Positions 25,723-35,178 of a stretch of 64,000 bases of DNA are shown one piece after another. Position numbers and translations under genes: made by a program. The notes below the pieces were generated by a model. The model did not search any database, was not told where the DNA came from, and saw nothing but the letters and a program-made list of their open reading frames with translations. The DNA lies in the NCBI GenBank assembly GCA_947503335.1, contig CANNCY010000001.1, positions 1,154,958-1,218,957 of the forward strand. Reading direction: 5' to 3'. Within the stretch, counting starts at the first letter, position 1. Every line of letters begins with the position of its first letter. This DNA is from an uncultured Pseudomonadales bacterium (GTDB lineage: Bacteria > Pseudomonadota > Gammaproteobacteria > Pseudomonadales > CANNCY01).

Positions 25723-26754
25723 ATGAGCCAATCGAACGAATTAGATCAAGCCAAGCTTACAAAGTATTTAGAACAGAATATAGAGGGCTTCACTGGCCCG
25801 GCTACCTTCGAAAAGTTTTCAGGTGGTCAATCTAACCCCACCTTTATGGTAACCGCCGACTCAGGTAGATACGTGCTACGCCGCCAACCTCACGGTAAAC
25901 TACTTAAGTCGGCCCACGCCGTTGACCGTGAATACCGCGTCATTGCTGCGTTACAAGATACCTCTGTACCTGTGCCCAAGGCATATCACCTATGCGAAGA
26001 CCGCGAGGTTATTGGCTCAATGTTCTACGTTATGCAGATGTGTGATGGCAACATTCATTGGTCGCCTGCCCTGCCAGACGTGCAAGACAACGACGTTCGC
26101 AATGCCATGCATTACAAGATTATCGAGACATTGGCAGCGATTCATAGCGTCGATTTAGAGGCGGCAAACCTCACCGATTACGGTCGTGCGGGTAACTATT
26201 TCTCTCGCCAACTCGACCGCTGGAGCACCCAATATAAGGCCTCTGAATTAAAGCCTATTGCCGCTATGGATACCCTGATAGCAAAGCTGGGCGAGCTGCT
26301 ACCTGACGACGATGGGCGAGTGTCTCTGGTTCATGGTGATTTTCGTTTTGATAACGTGATCTTCGATAAAAGCAACGAGAACGTTATCGCGGTATTAGAC
26401 TGGGAGCTATCAACCTTAGGGCACCCACTGTCTGACTTGGCTTATTTTTGTATGGCACTGCGCCTACCAAACGACCCCAACAGCAGTGTGCCAGGCCTAA
26501 TGGGCGTTGATCGTGGAGAGTTAAATATCCCTACTGAAAAAGAGCTAGTAGCTCATTACTGTAAGCAAGTAGGTGTTGAAGAGATCGAGCACTGGTCGTT
26601 TTATCTAGCCTTTAGCTTCTTTAGGCTGGCAGCGATTGCTCAGGGTGTTGCTAAGCGCGCCGCTGACGGCAATGCGTCGAATACGAAAGCGTCAGCTGCT
26701 GCAGCAATTGTAGAGCCCCTGGCAATGATGGGGTTACAAGTTCTTGCCGAATAA
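25723..26754 (+). CDS. APH-fold phosphotransferase of the acyl-CoA-dehydrogenase-associated type
   Basis: A protein of 343 residues with the aminoglycoside phosphotransferase/choline kinase fold: the nucleotide-binding start FSGGQSNPTFMV, the catalytic loop VHGDFRFDNVIF, and DWELSTLGHPLSDLAYF as the metal-binding segment. The sequence resembles the kinase domain of ACAD10/11, which phosphorylates hydroxyacyl-CoAs so that the hydroxyl can be eliminated. That would fit a catabolic pathway ending in acyl-CoA steps. The ATG at 25723 lacks a strong ribosome site; an upstream start at 25678 is possible. A strong terminator follows. Confidence 0.85.
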   Translation: MSQSNELDQAKLTKYLEQNIEGFTGPATFEKFSGGQSNPTFMVTADSGRYVLRRQPHGKLLKSAHAVDREYRVIAALQDTSVPVPKAYHLCEDREVIGSMFYVMQMCDGNIHWSPALPDVQDNDVRNAMHYKIIETLAAIHSVDLEAANLTDYGRAGNYFSRQLDRWSTQYKASELKPIAAMDTLIAKLGELLPDDDGRVSLVHGDFRFDNVIFDKSNENVIAVLDWELSTLGHPLSDLAYFCMALRLPNDPNSSVPGLMGVDRGELNIPTEKELVAHYCKQVGVEEIEHWSFYLAFSFFRLAAIAQGVAKRAADGNASNTKASAAAAIVEPLAMMGLQVLAE

Positions 26755-26774
26755 TCGACCATACTAAACCACAT

Positions 26775-26804
26775 AAAAAAGGGCTGCAGATGCAGCCCTT
26801 TTTT
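26775..26804. terminator. Rho-independent terminator
   Basis: A perfect 14-base stem, AAAAAAGGGCTGCA / TGCAGCCCTTTTTT, with a 2-base loop. It serves the rightward kinase-like gene and, by symmetry, the leftward MAPEG gene. Confidence 0.92.
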
Positions 26805-26823
26805 AATTCTAAGTTATCGACTA

Positions 26824-27210
26824 TTAGAACAGCAGCATGATCGAACCTACCATGATAACTAGCAACGTAGTCGTCATAGCGATTGGCCTAAAGTACCATG
26901 GCAACAGGTTAGAGACGATAGTGATGTAATGAACAATACGTGCAACTATAAGGCTGATACCGAGGCCAAAGATCACCTCAGAGCTAGCACCACCAATCTC
27001 TAGCAACGCTATGATAATCAAAGCCATTGGCACGTTTTCAACAAAGTTACCATGACCGCGAATCAACTTTTCTAACTGCTTATTGCCTCCATCACCCAAG
27101 CTAACCTTAGTCTTAAAGCGATGACCACCTACGCGGATTGAAAAGAAAACGTGCAACAAACCCAGTACCGCTGCGATCACAGCGGTATCGTTTAACAAGC
27201 CCAAAGACAT
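26824..27210 (-). CDS. MAPEG-family membrane protein
   Basis: A small membrane protein of 128 residues with about four hydrophobic helices. The first helix is followed by FFSIRVGGHRFK, and RGHGNFVENVPMALIIIALLE is the conserved MAPEG core. Eukaryotic MAPEG proteins are glutathione-dependent transferases and eicosanoid enzymes; bacterial members are mostly uncharacterised. It lies between the two GST-containing parts of the window, but no palindrome precedes it, so a link to that regulon is speculative. Confidence 0.82.
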   Translation of the reverse strand: MSLGLLNDTAVIAAVLGLLHVFFSIRVGGHRFKTKVSLGDGGNKQLEKLIRGHGNFVENVPMALIIIALLEIGGASSEVIFGLGISLIVARIVHYITIVSNLLPWYFRPIAMTTTLLVIMVGSIMLLF

Positions 27211-27244
27211 AATATCTCTCTAACTATTTTTCGACCGAGCGATT

Positions 27245-28654
27245 TTATGCCTTTTTAGCCCGCAGCCACAATAGCGCCGAGCAGGTTGTTGCGCCAGCGC
27301 ACACTAAGAACATCGCACTAGCGCTTTCTAGCCCTTGAATCCACGGCCCAATAGCCAAACTGACGAATAGCTGAGGCAATACAATAGACAGATTAAATAG
27401 CCCCATGTACAGACCCATATTAGTATCTGATATACCTTCTGACATCACGGCAAAACTAAGGCTAACCGTTGCTGCCCAGCCAACACCCACTAAAATCATC
27501 AAACCATAAACCGAGAATACTGAGTATCCTGCAAACCATAGTGACAAATAGCCCAAGGTCATAATAGCGAGTGACACCCCTAGTGCTGTTGACGCACCTA
27601 GCTTCTTCGCCACGGGAGCGAGTACTAGCGCTGGTAAAATAGCTGCAACGGCGTTTAATACTAAGAAGCTTATCGAGATTACCTGCCCAGTTTCAGTATC
27701 ATCTAAACCATTAAATCGCTCTTGTACAAAGGCTATAAAATAGACAAACATTGTTTGCGCAGCGATCCATGCCATAGCATTGGCTGAACTCGCTCTTCGA
27801 AAGTGAACTAACGCAACTCGATCGCTACTAGGCTTTGCCCAGGTATCGCTTAGAATCAGTACAATAGTGGCTGCAATACAAGCGAGCTCTAGCCAATGAT
27901 GGTCTAGCTCGATATGCATAACACGCAACGGCATCACAATGGCAGCGTAAACACCAAAGGCCCACAATGGTTTGATCGCTAATAAAATTTCAGCCAACGA
28001 GGCATGATGACGCTGTTCGCCCTGCTCGCCCGAATGCTGATCTTCTTGCACAAAAAACATCGGTACAATGCAGCAAAGCAGCACGACAAAGATCGAAAGA
28101 TAGATCAGTGTAAAGTTACCCCACAAAGCACCAATTGCGTAGGCAGCAACGCCCATCGTGCCCGACACACTTTGCGCCCAACTAAAGGCTCTTGCACGAT
28201 CTGGCCCCTCGTCGGTCACATCGGCGATAATGGCGCGCGACGGGTTAAAGCCAACGTTTATCGATATATCTAGGGTTAGCGCAACGATAATCGCCACACC
28301 GATTAAACTAATAAAGCTGATCTTTTCGGCGATTAAACCGATGTTTGGTAGCGCCAATAGCATCAACGCGCCAATAAAGGCGCCGATAAAAACAAAGGGT
28401 CTGCGACGCCCACCCCAAAACCAACTGCGATCACTGATTAACCCAATAGACACCTGACCGATAATTCCGGCCAACGGCCCCGCAGCCCAAACCAAACCTA
28501 TTTCATGAATTTCTAACCCATACTGCGTAGACAGCAGCCAACTGAGCGCCGAAATTTGAACCGAAAGCGCAAAGCCGAATGCCGCACTAGGCATACTTAG
28601 GGCGAGTAAAAACGCCGCTTGCGAACGTTGATAAAGGGGCTGAAGATTAAGCAT
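27245..28654 (-). CDS. MFS sugar transporter, probable maltose/maltodextrin importer
   Basis: A major facilitator protein of 469 residues with 12 hydrophobic segments and the MFS loop motif (IGLISDRSWFWGGRRRPF). It belongs to the glycoside/cation symporter-like group (the SLC45/sucrose type). That group replaces the ABC maltose importer in many marine Gammaproteobacteria and in Caulobacter-like bacteria. It is divergent from MalT with a MalT-box-like sequence between. The ATG at 28654 is preferred; a longer reading frame to 28747 would cover the regulatory site. The substrate is inferred from context. Confidence 0.85.
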   Translation of the reverse strand: MLNLQPLYQRSQAAFLLALSMPSAAFGFALSVQISALSWLLSTQYGLEIHEIGLVWAAGPLAGIIGQVSIGLISDRSWFWGGRRRPFVFIGAFIGALMLLALPNIGLIAEKISFISLIGVAIIVALTLDISINVGFNPSRAIIADVTDEGPDRARAFSWAQSVSGTMGVAAYAIGALWGNFTLIYLSIFVVLLCCIVPMFFVQEDQHSGEQGEQRHHASLAEILLAIKPLWAFGVYAAIVMPLRVMHIELDHHWLELACIAATIVLILSDTWAKPSSDRVALVHFRRASSANAMAWIAAQTMFVYFIAFVQERFNGLDDTETGQVISISFLVLNAVAAILPALVLAPVAKKLGASTALGVSLAIMTLGYLSLWFAGYSVFSVYGLMILVGVGWAATVSLSFAVMSEGISDTNMGLYMGLFNLSIVLPQLFVSLAIGPWIQGLESASAMFLVCAGATTCSALLWLRAKKA

Positions 28655-28706
28655 AGATCGCCTATATATAATTATGATTAACGCCAGTATACGACACTTA
28701 AAGTAC

Positions 28707-28734
28707 AGCCCCCTCCCCCTAACCAAGGTGGAGT
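28707..28734. promoter_or_regulatory. MalT-box-like site (transporter / malT)
   Basis: CCCCCTCCCCC (minus strand GGGGGAGGGGG) is followed 8 bases later by GGTGGAG on the plus strand. The G-rich GGGGAGG core resembles the MalT box GGGGA(T/G)GAGG and recurs at 31517, 43657, 43703 and, more loosely, 46610, all in maltodextrin control regions. Confidence 0.55.
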
Positions 28735-28794
28735 AAAATAAGTTCAAAACAGGTACACTTAGGCCTTAAATAAATTGCCTTGATCTGCCGCGAA

Positions 28795-31503
28795 ATGCTT
28801 TTACAGTCTAAATACAGTATTCCAGAAGCACCTAATCATGCCCTTCCACGCACACAGCTGACAAACTTGATCAGCCAAGCAGATCAGAAGGTTACGACTG
28901 TCGTGGCTCCTGCAGGTTACGGTAAAACAACCCTGGTTGCAGACTGGGCTCATCAGCAAGACAATCCTGTTGCCTGGTATTCACTTGACGTCAGTGACAA
29001 CGAAGCCACTCTGTTTAACAGCTATTTGGTTGAGTCGTTGAACCAGGCCACGGCAGGCGGCTTACCGAACGCAAGCAACATGATTAGCTCGGGTAACGCG
29101 CAAAACTGTATTGCCGTGATGACCACGATAATTAGCGATCTAAAACAGCTCTCGTTTGCGGTGCATTGCGTGTTTGAAGACATTCATGCCATTACTAATA
29201 TCGAGATTAAGACAGCCCTTAACTTTCTATTAAAGTATCTACCTAGCGGCGTGCATCTTGTTTTCACGAGTCGTAGCGAACCCAAGCTGAACGTTGCGTC
29301 AATGCGTATGCGTGCAGAACTTACTGAACTAAACGAAGTGCAGTTAGCCCTATCGGCTACAGAGGTTGCCGACTTTACGTCACAGCGACTTAACTTTTCA
29401 TTATCGCCCACGCAGGTAGCGCACTTAACCAAATTGAGCGAGGGCTGGGCCCCTGTTGTACAGTTATTTTGCCTGTCGGCTAAGTCAGAGCATGATTGCG
29501 AGGCGCTATTAGACGACATTGCCCACGGCCACCACCACTTGCTCGACTATCTCGCCGAAGAAGTATTCGAACAACTAGATGCACCTACTAAAAACCTGTT
29601 GCAAGCGATCTGTGTGTTAGAACGCTTTGATGCAGACATGGCCGGCTCTATGGCCGACAGCGCCGACGCGTCACCCATTTTGAGCGCACTGATCAGCAAG
29701 GGCTTGTTTATTCAGCGACTTGATGCCAGCAACCAATGGTTTCGCTTTCACCCACTATTTGCGACCTTTTTAGAACGTAATCTTAGTGCTGACACCCGTA
29801 TTCGAATGCATCGTAAAGCCTTTGAACAATGGATGTTACGCAACACCCCCACCGAAGCGATTCGCCACGCAGTACGCGCCGAAGACTCGAACTTGGCCGT
29901 TACGTTACTTGAACAGTTCGGTGACAACATGCTTAAGCAAGGCCAGCACCGCTCAATGGGGCACTGCTTTGACTTTATTGGTGATGAAAAACTAATCAGG
30001 CTACCAAAACTATCGTTATTGGCCTCGCGGGTAGCTCGAAATCGTTATGACTATGGGCGCGTTGAAACCTTATTAGGTGGCACCGAATCGTTTTTGCGCA
30101 TTGAAGACCCTGATGCGTGGAGCGAACTTGAAGGCAAGTTTGCAACGGTGCGCGCGCAGGCGGCTATCGCTAGAGGCGATGTTGCCGATGCAAGAGAGCT
30201 AGCTCAAGACGCCTTAGAATTATTAGACAGCGACAACACAACTGATTTAGCTGCAGCCAAACTAGTGATTGGCGAATCGAGCTTTTGCGCCGGTCAACTT
30301 GATGTAGCTATGAGCCATATGGTCGAGGTCGAAAAGATGACCCGCTTGGCACTAGACTGGCCCACTACTGCCTGGAGCCTGTGTCAACAGGCTGAAATAT
30401 TATTCGCCGAAGCCAACCCCCATCGTGCCCAAGAGCGCCAGCAACAGGCAGAACAAATCATCGAACAGCACCACTTACAAGGCTTACCTATTGCCGAATT
30501 TGTTCAGCGACTAAAGGCTCAGCTGCTTTGGGAGTGGTACAAGGTTGATGAGGCCGAAGACAGTGCCAAACAAGCGGTTGCTAATAATCTAATTGTTGGC
30601 GAACGATGGCTGCTACAAGAGTACGCAGTGCTCGCCAAAGTAGCCTTAGCACGCGGTGATAAGGCAGCCTGCGAACAGTGGCTTGCCAAACTAGAACAGC
30701 TACTTGCTCAAGAGAAATATCATGCTGACTGGATCGCCCATGCCGATTACAGCCGCTTAGCGATCTGGGAATCATTAGACGATAAAGACGCGATTGAACG
30801 CTGGCTTAGCGCCGCCGAACCCGTGTCGGCCGAGCCAAGCAATCACTTTGAACAGCGCCATGGTCGCAATCATGTGCGAGCCCTAATGGTGGTTGGTCGC
30901 CATGCCGACGCCAACCGTTTACTAAGACGATTGAAACAATGTGCTAGCAACTGCAATCTAAAAACCGATTACCTACGCAATCTAGTACTGATCTCGCAGC
31001 TTAAGTGGAGCCAAAACGAACGGTCAGCGTCGCTTCGCTCTCTCAAAAGCGCATTAGAACTATCTGAGTCGACAGGTTTTATCGCTAGTTTTATTCGCTG
31101 TGGTAAACCTATCATTGTCATGTTAACGGCATTGGCTAAAGAAACAGAACTGAGTCAGTCGCTACAGCAACGCCTTAATCTTATATTGGCGACGGCTCAG
31201 AACCAAAAAGACCTGTCAGGTAAGGTGCAGATAGAAATTGACCAGTCTCTCATCGACGATATTGTCAATTCAGAGCATGCCCCCGAAAGCCTAAAGCAGT
31301 CGCCACTGACGCCTAAAGAATGGCAGGTACTAAATCTAATTCATGCTGGCTACTCTAATGGCCAAATCGCCTCGCATATGGAAGTAGCACCAAGTACCAT
31401 CAAAACCCATATTAGAGCGGTTTATCAAAAGCTTGGTGCCCGAGATCGTAAGCACGCCACCGAGATTGCTGAGTCGCTGCTTCGCCAGGTACAAGGGGCG
31501 TAG
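28795..31503 (+). CDS. malT: MalT-like ATP-dependent transcriptional activator
   Basis: A STAND-family activator of 902 residues, the size of E. coli MalT. It starts like MalT (MLLQSKYSIPEAP). The P-loop APAGYGKTTL is at about 38-47, WYSLDVSDNE follows, then winged-helix and TPR-like helical repeats, and a C-terminal LuxR helix-turn-helix (LTPKEWQVLNLIHAGYSNGQIA; PSTIKTHIRAVYQKL). In E. coli, MalT binds maltotriose and ATP and activates from MalT boxes. It sits between the transporter and the glucosidase/amylase genes. ATG 28795 is preferred to TTG 28780. Confidence 0.93.
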   Translation: MLLQSKYSIPEAPNHALPRTQLTNLISQADQKVTTVVAPAGYGKTTLVADWAHQQDNPVAWYSLDVSDNEATLFNSYLVESLNQATAGGLPNASNMISSGNAQNCIAVMTTIISDLKQLSFAVHCVFEDIHAITNIEIKTALNFLLKYLPSGVHLVFTSRSEPKLNVASMRMRAELTELNEVQLALSATEVADFTSQRLNFSLSPTQVAHLTKLSEGWAPVVQLFCLSAKSEHDCEALLDDIAHGHHHLLDYLAEEVFEQLDAPTKNLLQAICVLERFDADMAGSMADSADASPILSALISKGLFIQRLDASNQWFRFHPLFATFLERNLSADTRIRMHRKAFEQWMLRNTPTEAIRHAVRAEDSNLAVTLLEQFGDNMLKQGQHRSMGHCFDFIGDEKLIRLPKLSLLASRVARNRYDYGRVETLLGGTESFLRIEDPDAWSELEGKFATVRAQAAIARGDVADARELAQDALELLDSDNTTDLAAAKLVIGESSFCAGQLDVAMSHMVEVEKMTRLALDWPTTAWSLCQQAEILFAEANPHRAQERQQQAEQIIEQHHLQGLPIAEFVQRLKAQLLWEWYKVDEAEDSAKQAVANNLIVGERWLLQEYAVLAKVALARGDKAACEQWLAKLEQLLAQEKYHADWIAHADYSRLAIWESLDDKDAIERWLSAAEPVSAEPSNHFEQRHGRNHVRALMVVGRHADANRLLRRLKQCASNCNLKTDYLRNLVLISQLKWSQNERSASLRSLKSALELSESTGFIASFIRCGKPIIVMLTALAKETELSQSLQQRLNLILATAQNQKDLSGKVQIEIDQSLIDDIVNSEHAPESLKQSPLTPKEWQVLNLIHAGYSNGQIASHMEVAPSTIKTHIRAVYQKLGARDRKHATEIAESLLRQVQGA

Positions 31504-31516
31504 ACTAAGCCTTAGT

Positions 31517-31536
31517 CCTCCCCTATGAGGGGGAGG
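31517..31536. promoter_or_regulatory. MalT-box-like inverted pair upstream of the glucosidase operon
   Basis: CCTCCCC and GGGGGAGG face each other across TATGA, 58 bases before the glucosidase ATG. The pair is directly after the malT stop codon, so the downstream operon has its own control region. The same G-rich core occurs in the other maltodextrin control regions. Confidence 0.6.
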
Positions 31537-31593
31537 CGAAAGTAGTCTTGGCACCGCATACTACTACCATCACGCAAACTATCTGGATATGCG

Positions 31594-33228
31594 ATGCACG
31601 CGAACAATACAGAGTGGTGGAAGAACGCCACCATCTATCAGATTTACCCCCGCAGCTTTGCCGATTCTAACGGCGATGGCATTGGCGATTTTAAGGGCAT
31701 CACTGAAAAACTAGACTACGTTAAATCACTTGGTGTTGACGCTATATGGCTGTCACCATTCTTTAAATCACCGATGGTCGATTTTGGATACGACGTAAGC
31801 GACTATTGCGATGTAGACCCAATGTTCGGGTCACTAGATGATTTTGATGCATTCATCGCTGCAGCACATAATCGTGGTTTAAAGGTTATTATCGACCAGA
31901 TTCTTAGCCACACGTCTGATCAGCACCCTTGGTTTATCGAAAGTCGTAAAGATCGTACTAATTCAAAACATGATTGGTACGTCTGGCAAGACCCTAAGCC
32001 TGATGGCAACCCACCAAACAACTGGGTATCAGTATTTGGGGGTAGCTCGTGGCAATGGGATACTGTGCGCCGTCAATACTACTTACACAATTTTTTGACC
32101 GAGCAACCTGATCTAAACGTTCATAACCCAGAAGTACAATCTGCATTATTAGACAGCCTAGAATTTTGGCTAAAACGCGGCGTAGATGGCTTTAGAATGG
32201 ACGCTATTAACTTCTGTTTTCACGACCAGTCTCTAGCGAATAACCCCGCTAAGTTTGACACGCTAGGCGAGTACGGCGAGTTACCACCCGTTAATCAGTA
32301 TGATTATCAGCAGCATATCAATGACAAGTCGCAACCAGAGAATCTAGCGTTTTTGCAGCAGGTACGTAAACTGCTAGACCGCTACCCTGGCACGATGACC
32401 GTAGGTGAAATCGGTGACGACAACATGGTCAAAATCATGACCGAATACACCACCGACAACCGTTTACACTGCGCCTATAGTTTTGAACTACTAACCGAAA
32501 CCTGCGACGCCGATTTTTTGCGAGACATCATTACGCGCAGTGACAAACTGATTCACGAAGGCTGGGCCTGCTGGTCAACAAGCAACCATGATGTGCCTAG
32601 AGTGATCACTCGTTGGAACAAGAAAGATACTGACCCTAAACTCGCTCAACAACGCGCTGCACTATTTTGGTTATTGCAGTTCAGTTTACGCGGTAATTGC
32701 TGTATCTATCAGGGCGAAGAACTTGGGTTACCCGAAGCCGAGATTAATTTTGAGGAACTTCAAGACCCATACGGTATCAACCTATGGCCAGAGTTTAAGG
32801 GCCGAGATGGTTGTCGCACACCAATGCCGTGGTCGATGAACGAGGCCAACGCGGGCTTCTCTACCGGCACGCCCTGGTTACCCGTTAAGCCCCCTCACAC
32901 TGCCCTTAGTGTTGATCAACTAGAAGCCGACTCAAACAGCTTATTGCACCGCTTTAGAGCGCTAACTAGCTGGAAGAACAGCTTGCCGATTTTGGCTAAT
33001 GCGCCTATCGAACTACTTGATAACACCAACGACGTACTAGCGTTTTACCGCGACGATGGTAGCCAACGATTACTGGTCGCTTTAAACATGGGCTATGAAG
33101 CGACCGAGCTAAATGTTGATGCACTAGAAGTGCTTGCTGATCACACACCTGCAGGTTTTGATCACAGTATTGAACACAACTTGATTAAACTACCAGCTGG
33201 CGGCGCCGCCGTATTGGCGGTGCGTTAA
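31594..33228 (+). CDS. GH13 alpha-glucosidase, cytoplasmic
   Basis: An alpha-amylase-superfamily enzyme of 544 residues, without a signal peptide. The N-terminus (WWKNATIYQIYPRSFADSNGDGIGDFKGI) is typical of oligo-1,6-glucosidase/alpha-glucosidase types. Catalytic residues are Asp203 (GFRMDAINF), Glu272 (TVGEIGDD) and Asp333 (STSNHD). The layout matches the GH13_23-like alpha-glucosidases of marine and alphaproteobacteria. It would split imported maltose and maltodextrins to glucose for glucokinase. It shares its last base with the amylase start (TAATG). Confidence 0.93.
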   Translation: MHANNTEWWKNATIYQIYPRSFADSNGDGIGDFKGITEKLDYVKSLGVDAIWLSPFFKSPMVDFGYDVSDYCDVDPMFGSLDDFDAFIAAAHNRGLKVIIDQILSHTSDQHPWFIESRKDRTNSKHDWYVWQDPKPDGNPPNNWVSVFGGSSWQWDTVRRQYYLHNFLTEQPDLNVHNPEVQSALLDSLEFWLKRGVDGFRMDAINFCFHDQSLANNPAKFDTLGEYGELPPVNQYDYQQHINDKSQPENLAFLQQVRKLLDRYPGTMTVGEIGDDNMVKIMTEYTTDNRLHCAYSFELLTETCDADFLRDIITRSDKLIHEGWACWSTSNHDVPRVITRWNKKDTDPKLAQQRAALFWLLQFSLRGNCCIYQGEELGLPEAEINFEELQDPYGINLWPEFKGRDGCRTPMPWSMNEANAGFSTGTPWLPVKPPHTALSVDQLEADSNSLLHRFRALTSWKNSLPILANAPIELLDNTNDVLAFYRDDGSQRLLVALNMGYEATELNVDALEVLADHTPAGFDHSIEHNLIKLPAGGAAVLAVR

Positions 33229-34511
33229 TGCTAGCCACCTTAACCGCAGCAATATTAGCCGCCAATGCGCCTACACAGGGTGATAGCTTTGTGCACCTCT
33301 TTGAGTGGCCCTACCAAGCCATCGCCAATGAGTGTGAACAACACCTCGCCCCAGCCGGTGTAGCTGCGATTCAAATCTCGCCCGCCAATGAAGTTATCGA
33401 CACACCTACATGGTGGGCGCGCTACCAACCCGTTACCTTTGACAAGTTTGATGGTCGCTCGGGTACCAAAGCCGATATGAAAGAGATGCTGGCACGCTGC
33501 AATGCCGTGGGGGTTAAGGTGTATGCCGACGTTGTGATCAACCACACCGCCGACTACGGTGGTGAAGGCACTGGTACGGCAGGCACTAAATGGCGCATCA
33601 AACATCACCCCAGATTAACGCCAAAACATTATCACGCGCAGTGTACGATCAAAGATTATTCAAACACCTTTGAGGTACAAAACTGTCAGCTAGGCGCGTT
33701 ACCCGATCTAGATACTAGCTCGCCCTACGTACAAACAATGCTTAATGAATACGTCACTACATTGGGCGAGTTTGGATTTGCTGGGTTTCGTATTGATGCG
33801 GCGAAACATATCTCGCCCATAGATCTTGAAGCAATATTAGAAGGTGTTAACCAATGGCGCTTTTTAGAGGTGATCGGTAATGATCAAGCGCCTGCAGCGC
33901 TTCAGCCACCTGCTTATGCACACCTAGGGGCAGTCACCGACTTTGCCCCCTCGTATCAGTTTCGTCAGGTGCTAGAGCATACCGACTGGCGCAAGCTGTC
34001 AATCGACGATGTGCCCTATGAATCAGTCGACTTTGTAGACAACCACGACACCGAGCGCCATGGCGCTCGTGCGTATCAGCATGGTGCCAGTGACGAGCTG
34101 TACCGACAGGCTCAGATCGTTTTGTTACTCACCTCAAACGGCTACCCCAAGCTATTGTCAGGTTTTAAGTATGACGACAAAGATGCCATGGCACCCGCTG
34201 CTGTGCCCTGCTCTGGCTCATGGCGCTGCTGGCATCGCGACCCTCAGATACAAACAGCGATCGCCCTTAGAAAAGAAACTGCGCAACTATCAATAGACTA
34301 TTGGTCTAGCGACAACGATGGCTCTACATTAGTTTTTTCTCGCAGTAACGCGCTGTTAGCTTTTGTAAACAGTGGTCAAGCGACCGAAGTAAGTGTTCCT
34401 AAGTTCTGGCAAGACAAGCCCGTTATCAACCGAATCGACGGCTCTTCAATTGTTCTAAAAGACACCATCAAACTAGCTCAACACTCTACGCTACTACTTA
34501 CTTCTAAATAA
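33228..34511 (+). CDS. GH13 alpha-amylase of the animal-like (GH13_24/32) type
   Basis: A protein of 427 residues. FVHLFEWPYQAIANECEQHL, WWARYQPV, DVVINH and FVDNHDTERHG are hallmarks of chloride-dependent animal-like and related bacterial amylases. Catalytic residues are Asp190 (FRIDAAKH), Glu214 and Asp274; Arg188 is at a chloride-ligand position. It is shorter than many relatives and has no added starch-binding domain. The N-terminus (MLATLTAAILAANA) reads as a very short signal peptide without a basic residue, so export is likely but not certain. Translation is coupled to the glucosidase. Confidence 0.88.
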   Translation: MLATLTAAILAANAPTQGDSFVHLFEWPYQAIANECEQHLAPAGVAAIQISPANEVIDTPTWWARYQPVTFDKFDGRSGTKADMKEMLARCNAVGVKVYADVVINHTADYGGEGTGTAGTKWRIKHHPRLTPKHYHAQCTIKDYSNTFEVQNCQLGALPDLDTSSPYVQTMLNEYVTTLGEFGFAGFRIDAAKHISPIDLEAILEGVNQWRFLEVIGNDQAPAALQPPAYAHLGAVTDFAPSYQFRQVLEHTDWRKLSIDDVPYESVDFVDNHDTERHGARAYQHGASDELYRQAQIVLLLTSNGYPKLLSGFKYDDKDAMAPAAVPCSGSWRCWHRDPQIQTAIALRKETAQLSIDYWSSDNDGSTLVFSRSNALLAFVNSGQATEVSVPKFWQDKPVINRIDGSSIVLKDTIKLAQHSTLLLTSK

Positions 34512-34525
34512 GCATTTGACTGAGC

Positions 34526-34559
34526 AGCATTAAAGACCCCATCATAGGTCTTTAATGCT
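34526..34559. terminator. Hairpin after the amylase gene
   Basis: A perfect 13-base inverted repeat, AGCATTAAAGACC / GGTCTTTAATGCT, with an 8-base loop, 15 bases after the amylase stop and ahead of the lipoprotein gene. No T-run follows, so it may end transcription weakly or protect the 3' end of the mRNA. Confidence 0.5.
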
Positions 34560-34602
34560 TGATGTATAAGCGATAACAATAAACGCTACTCTAAGGAAGG
34601 TT

Positions 34603-35172
34603 ATGCGTTACTTCTTATTAGCCGTATCACTACTGCTCACCTCTTGCATGCACATCCCCGTTTCAACCATGTACAAAATGGCAACGTACGACTGGCGACG
34701 TATTGAGCATATAGACCCCTACGCTTATCGCGCCTATCTTGATATCGAAGGCAATACTGAGTTAGATCTAGATAGCGTTCGTATGAAAATGCAACTGACA
34801 TCACCCGAAGGCATTGAAGATCTTTCGAACGGCTTAGTACTTGTTAGCTACGAATATACCGAAGCATCAGACGGTTTCTGGTCTAGCAATAAGCCGCACC
34901 ATGCCTACGAATTCAAATTATCAGAAGACGGTATACGCGCGTTTCAGTTTGTGCAGACGATGATGCGAAATGAAGATAGTGAAGAGTCAGATGAAGAAAA
35001 CAAAGAGTCTTATGGTTTAGACATTAGCCTTAAGTATAGTTATTTAACTATCGAGCCCAAGAGCAAGGTTACAGTATCGTTCTTCGTTGACGACGAAATG
35101 GGCAAGATCACGATGTTCAAGAACATGCCCATTGAGCTAGATCAGACGACATACGTCGGCGAGTCTGAATAA
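34603..35172 (+). CDS. Predicted lipoprotein of unknown function
   Basis: A protein of 189 residues with a lipoprotein signal (MRYFLLAVSLLLTSC; lipobox LTSC with Cys15). The rest is soluble, probably beta-rich, with an acidic run around 127-135 (EDSEESDEENKE). I do not recognise a family. The ribosome site AAGGAAGG is strong. It lies between two amylase genes but is separated from the upstream one by a hairpin, so membership of the maltodextrin regulon is uncertain. Confidence 0.78.
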   Translation: MRYFLLAVSLLLTSCMHIPVSTMYKMATYDWRRIEHIDPYAYRAYLDIEGNTELDLDSVRMKMQLTSPEGIEDLSNGLVLVSYEYTEASDGFWSSNKPHHAYEFKLSEDGIRAFQFVQTMMRNEDSEESDEENKESYGLDISLKYSYLTIEPKSKVTVSFFVDDEMGKITMFKNMPIELDQTTYVGESE

Positions 35173-35178
35173 CTTGGT

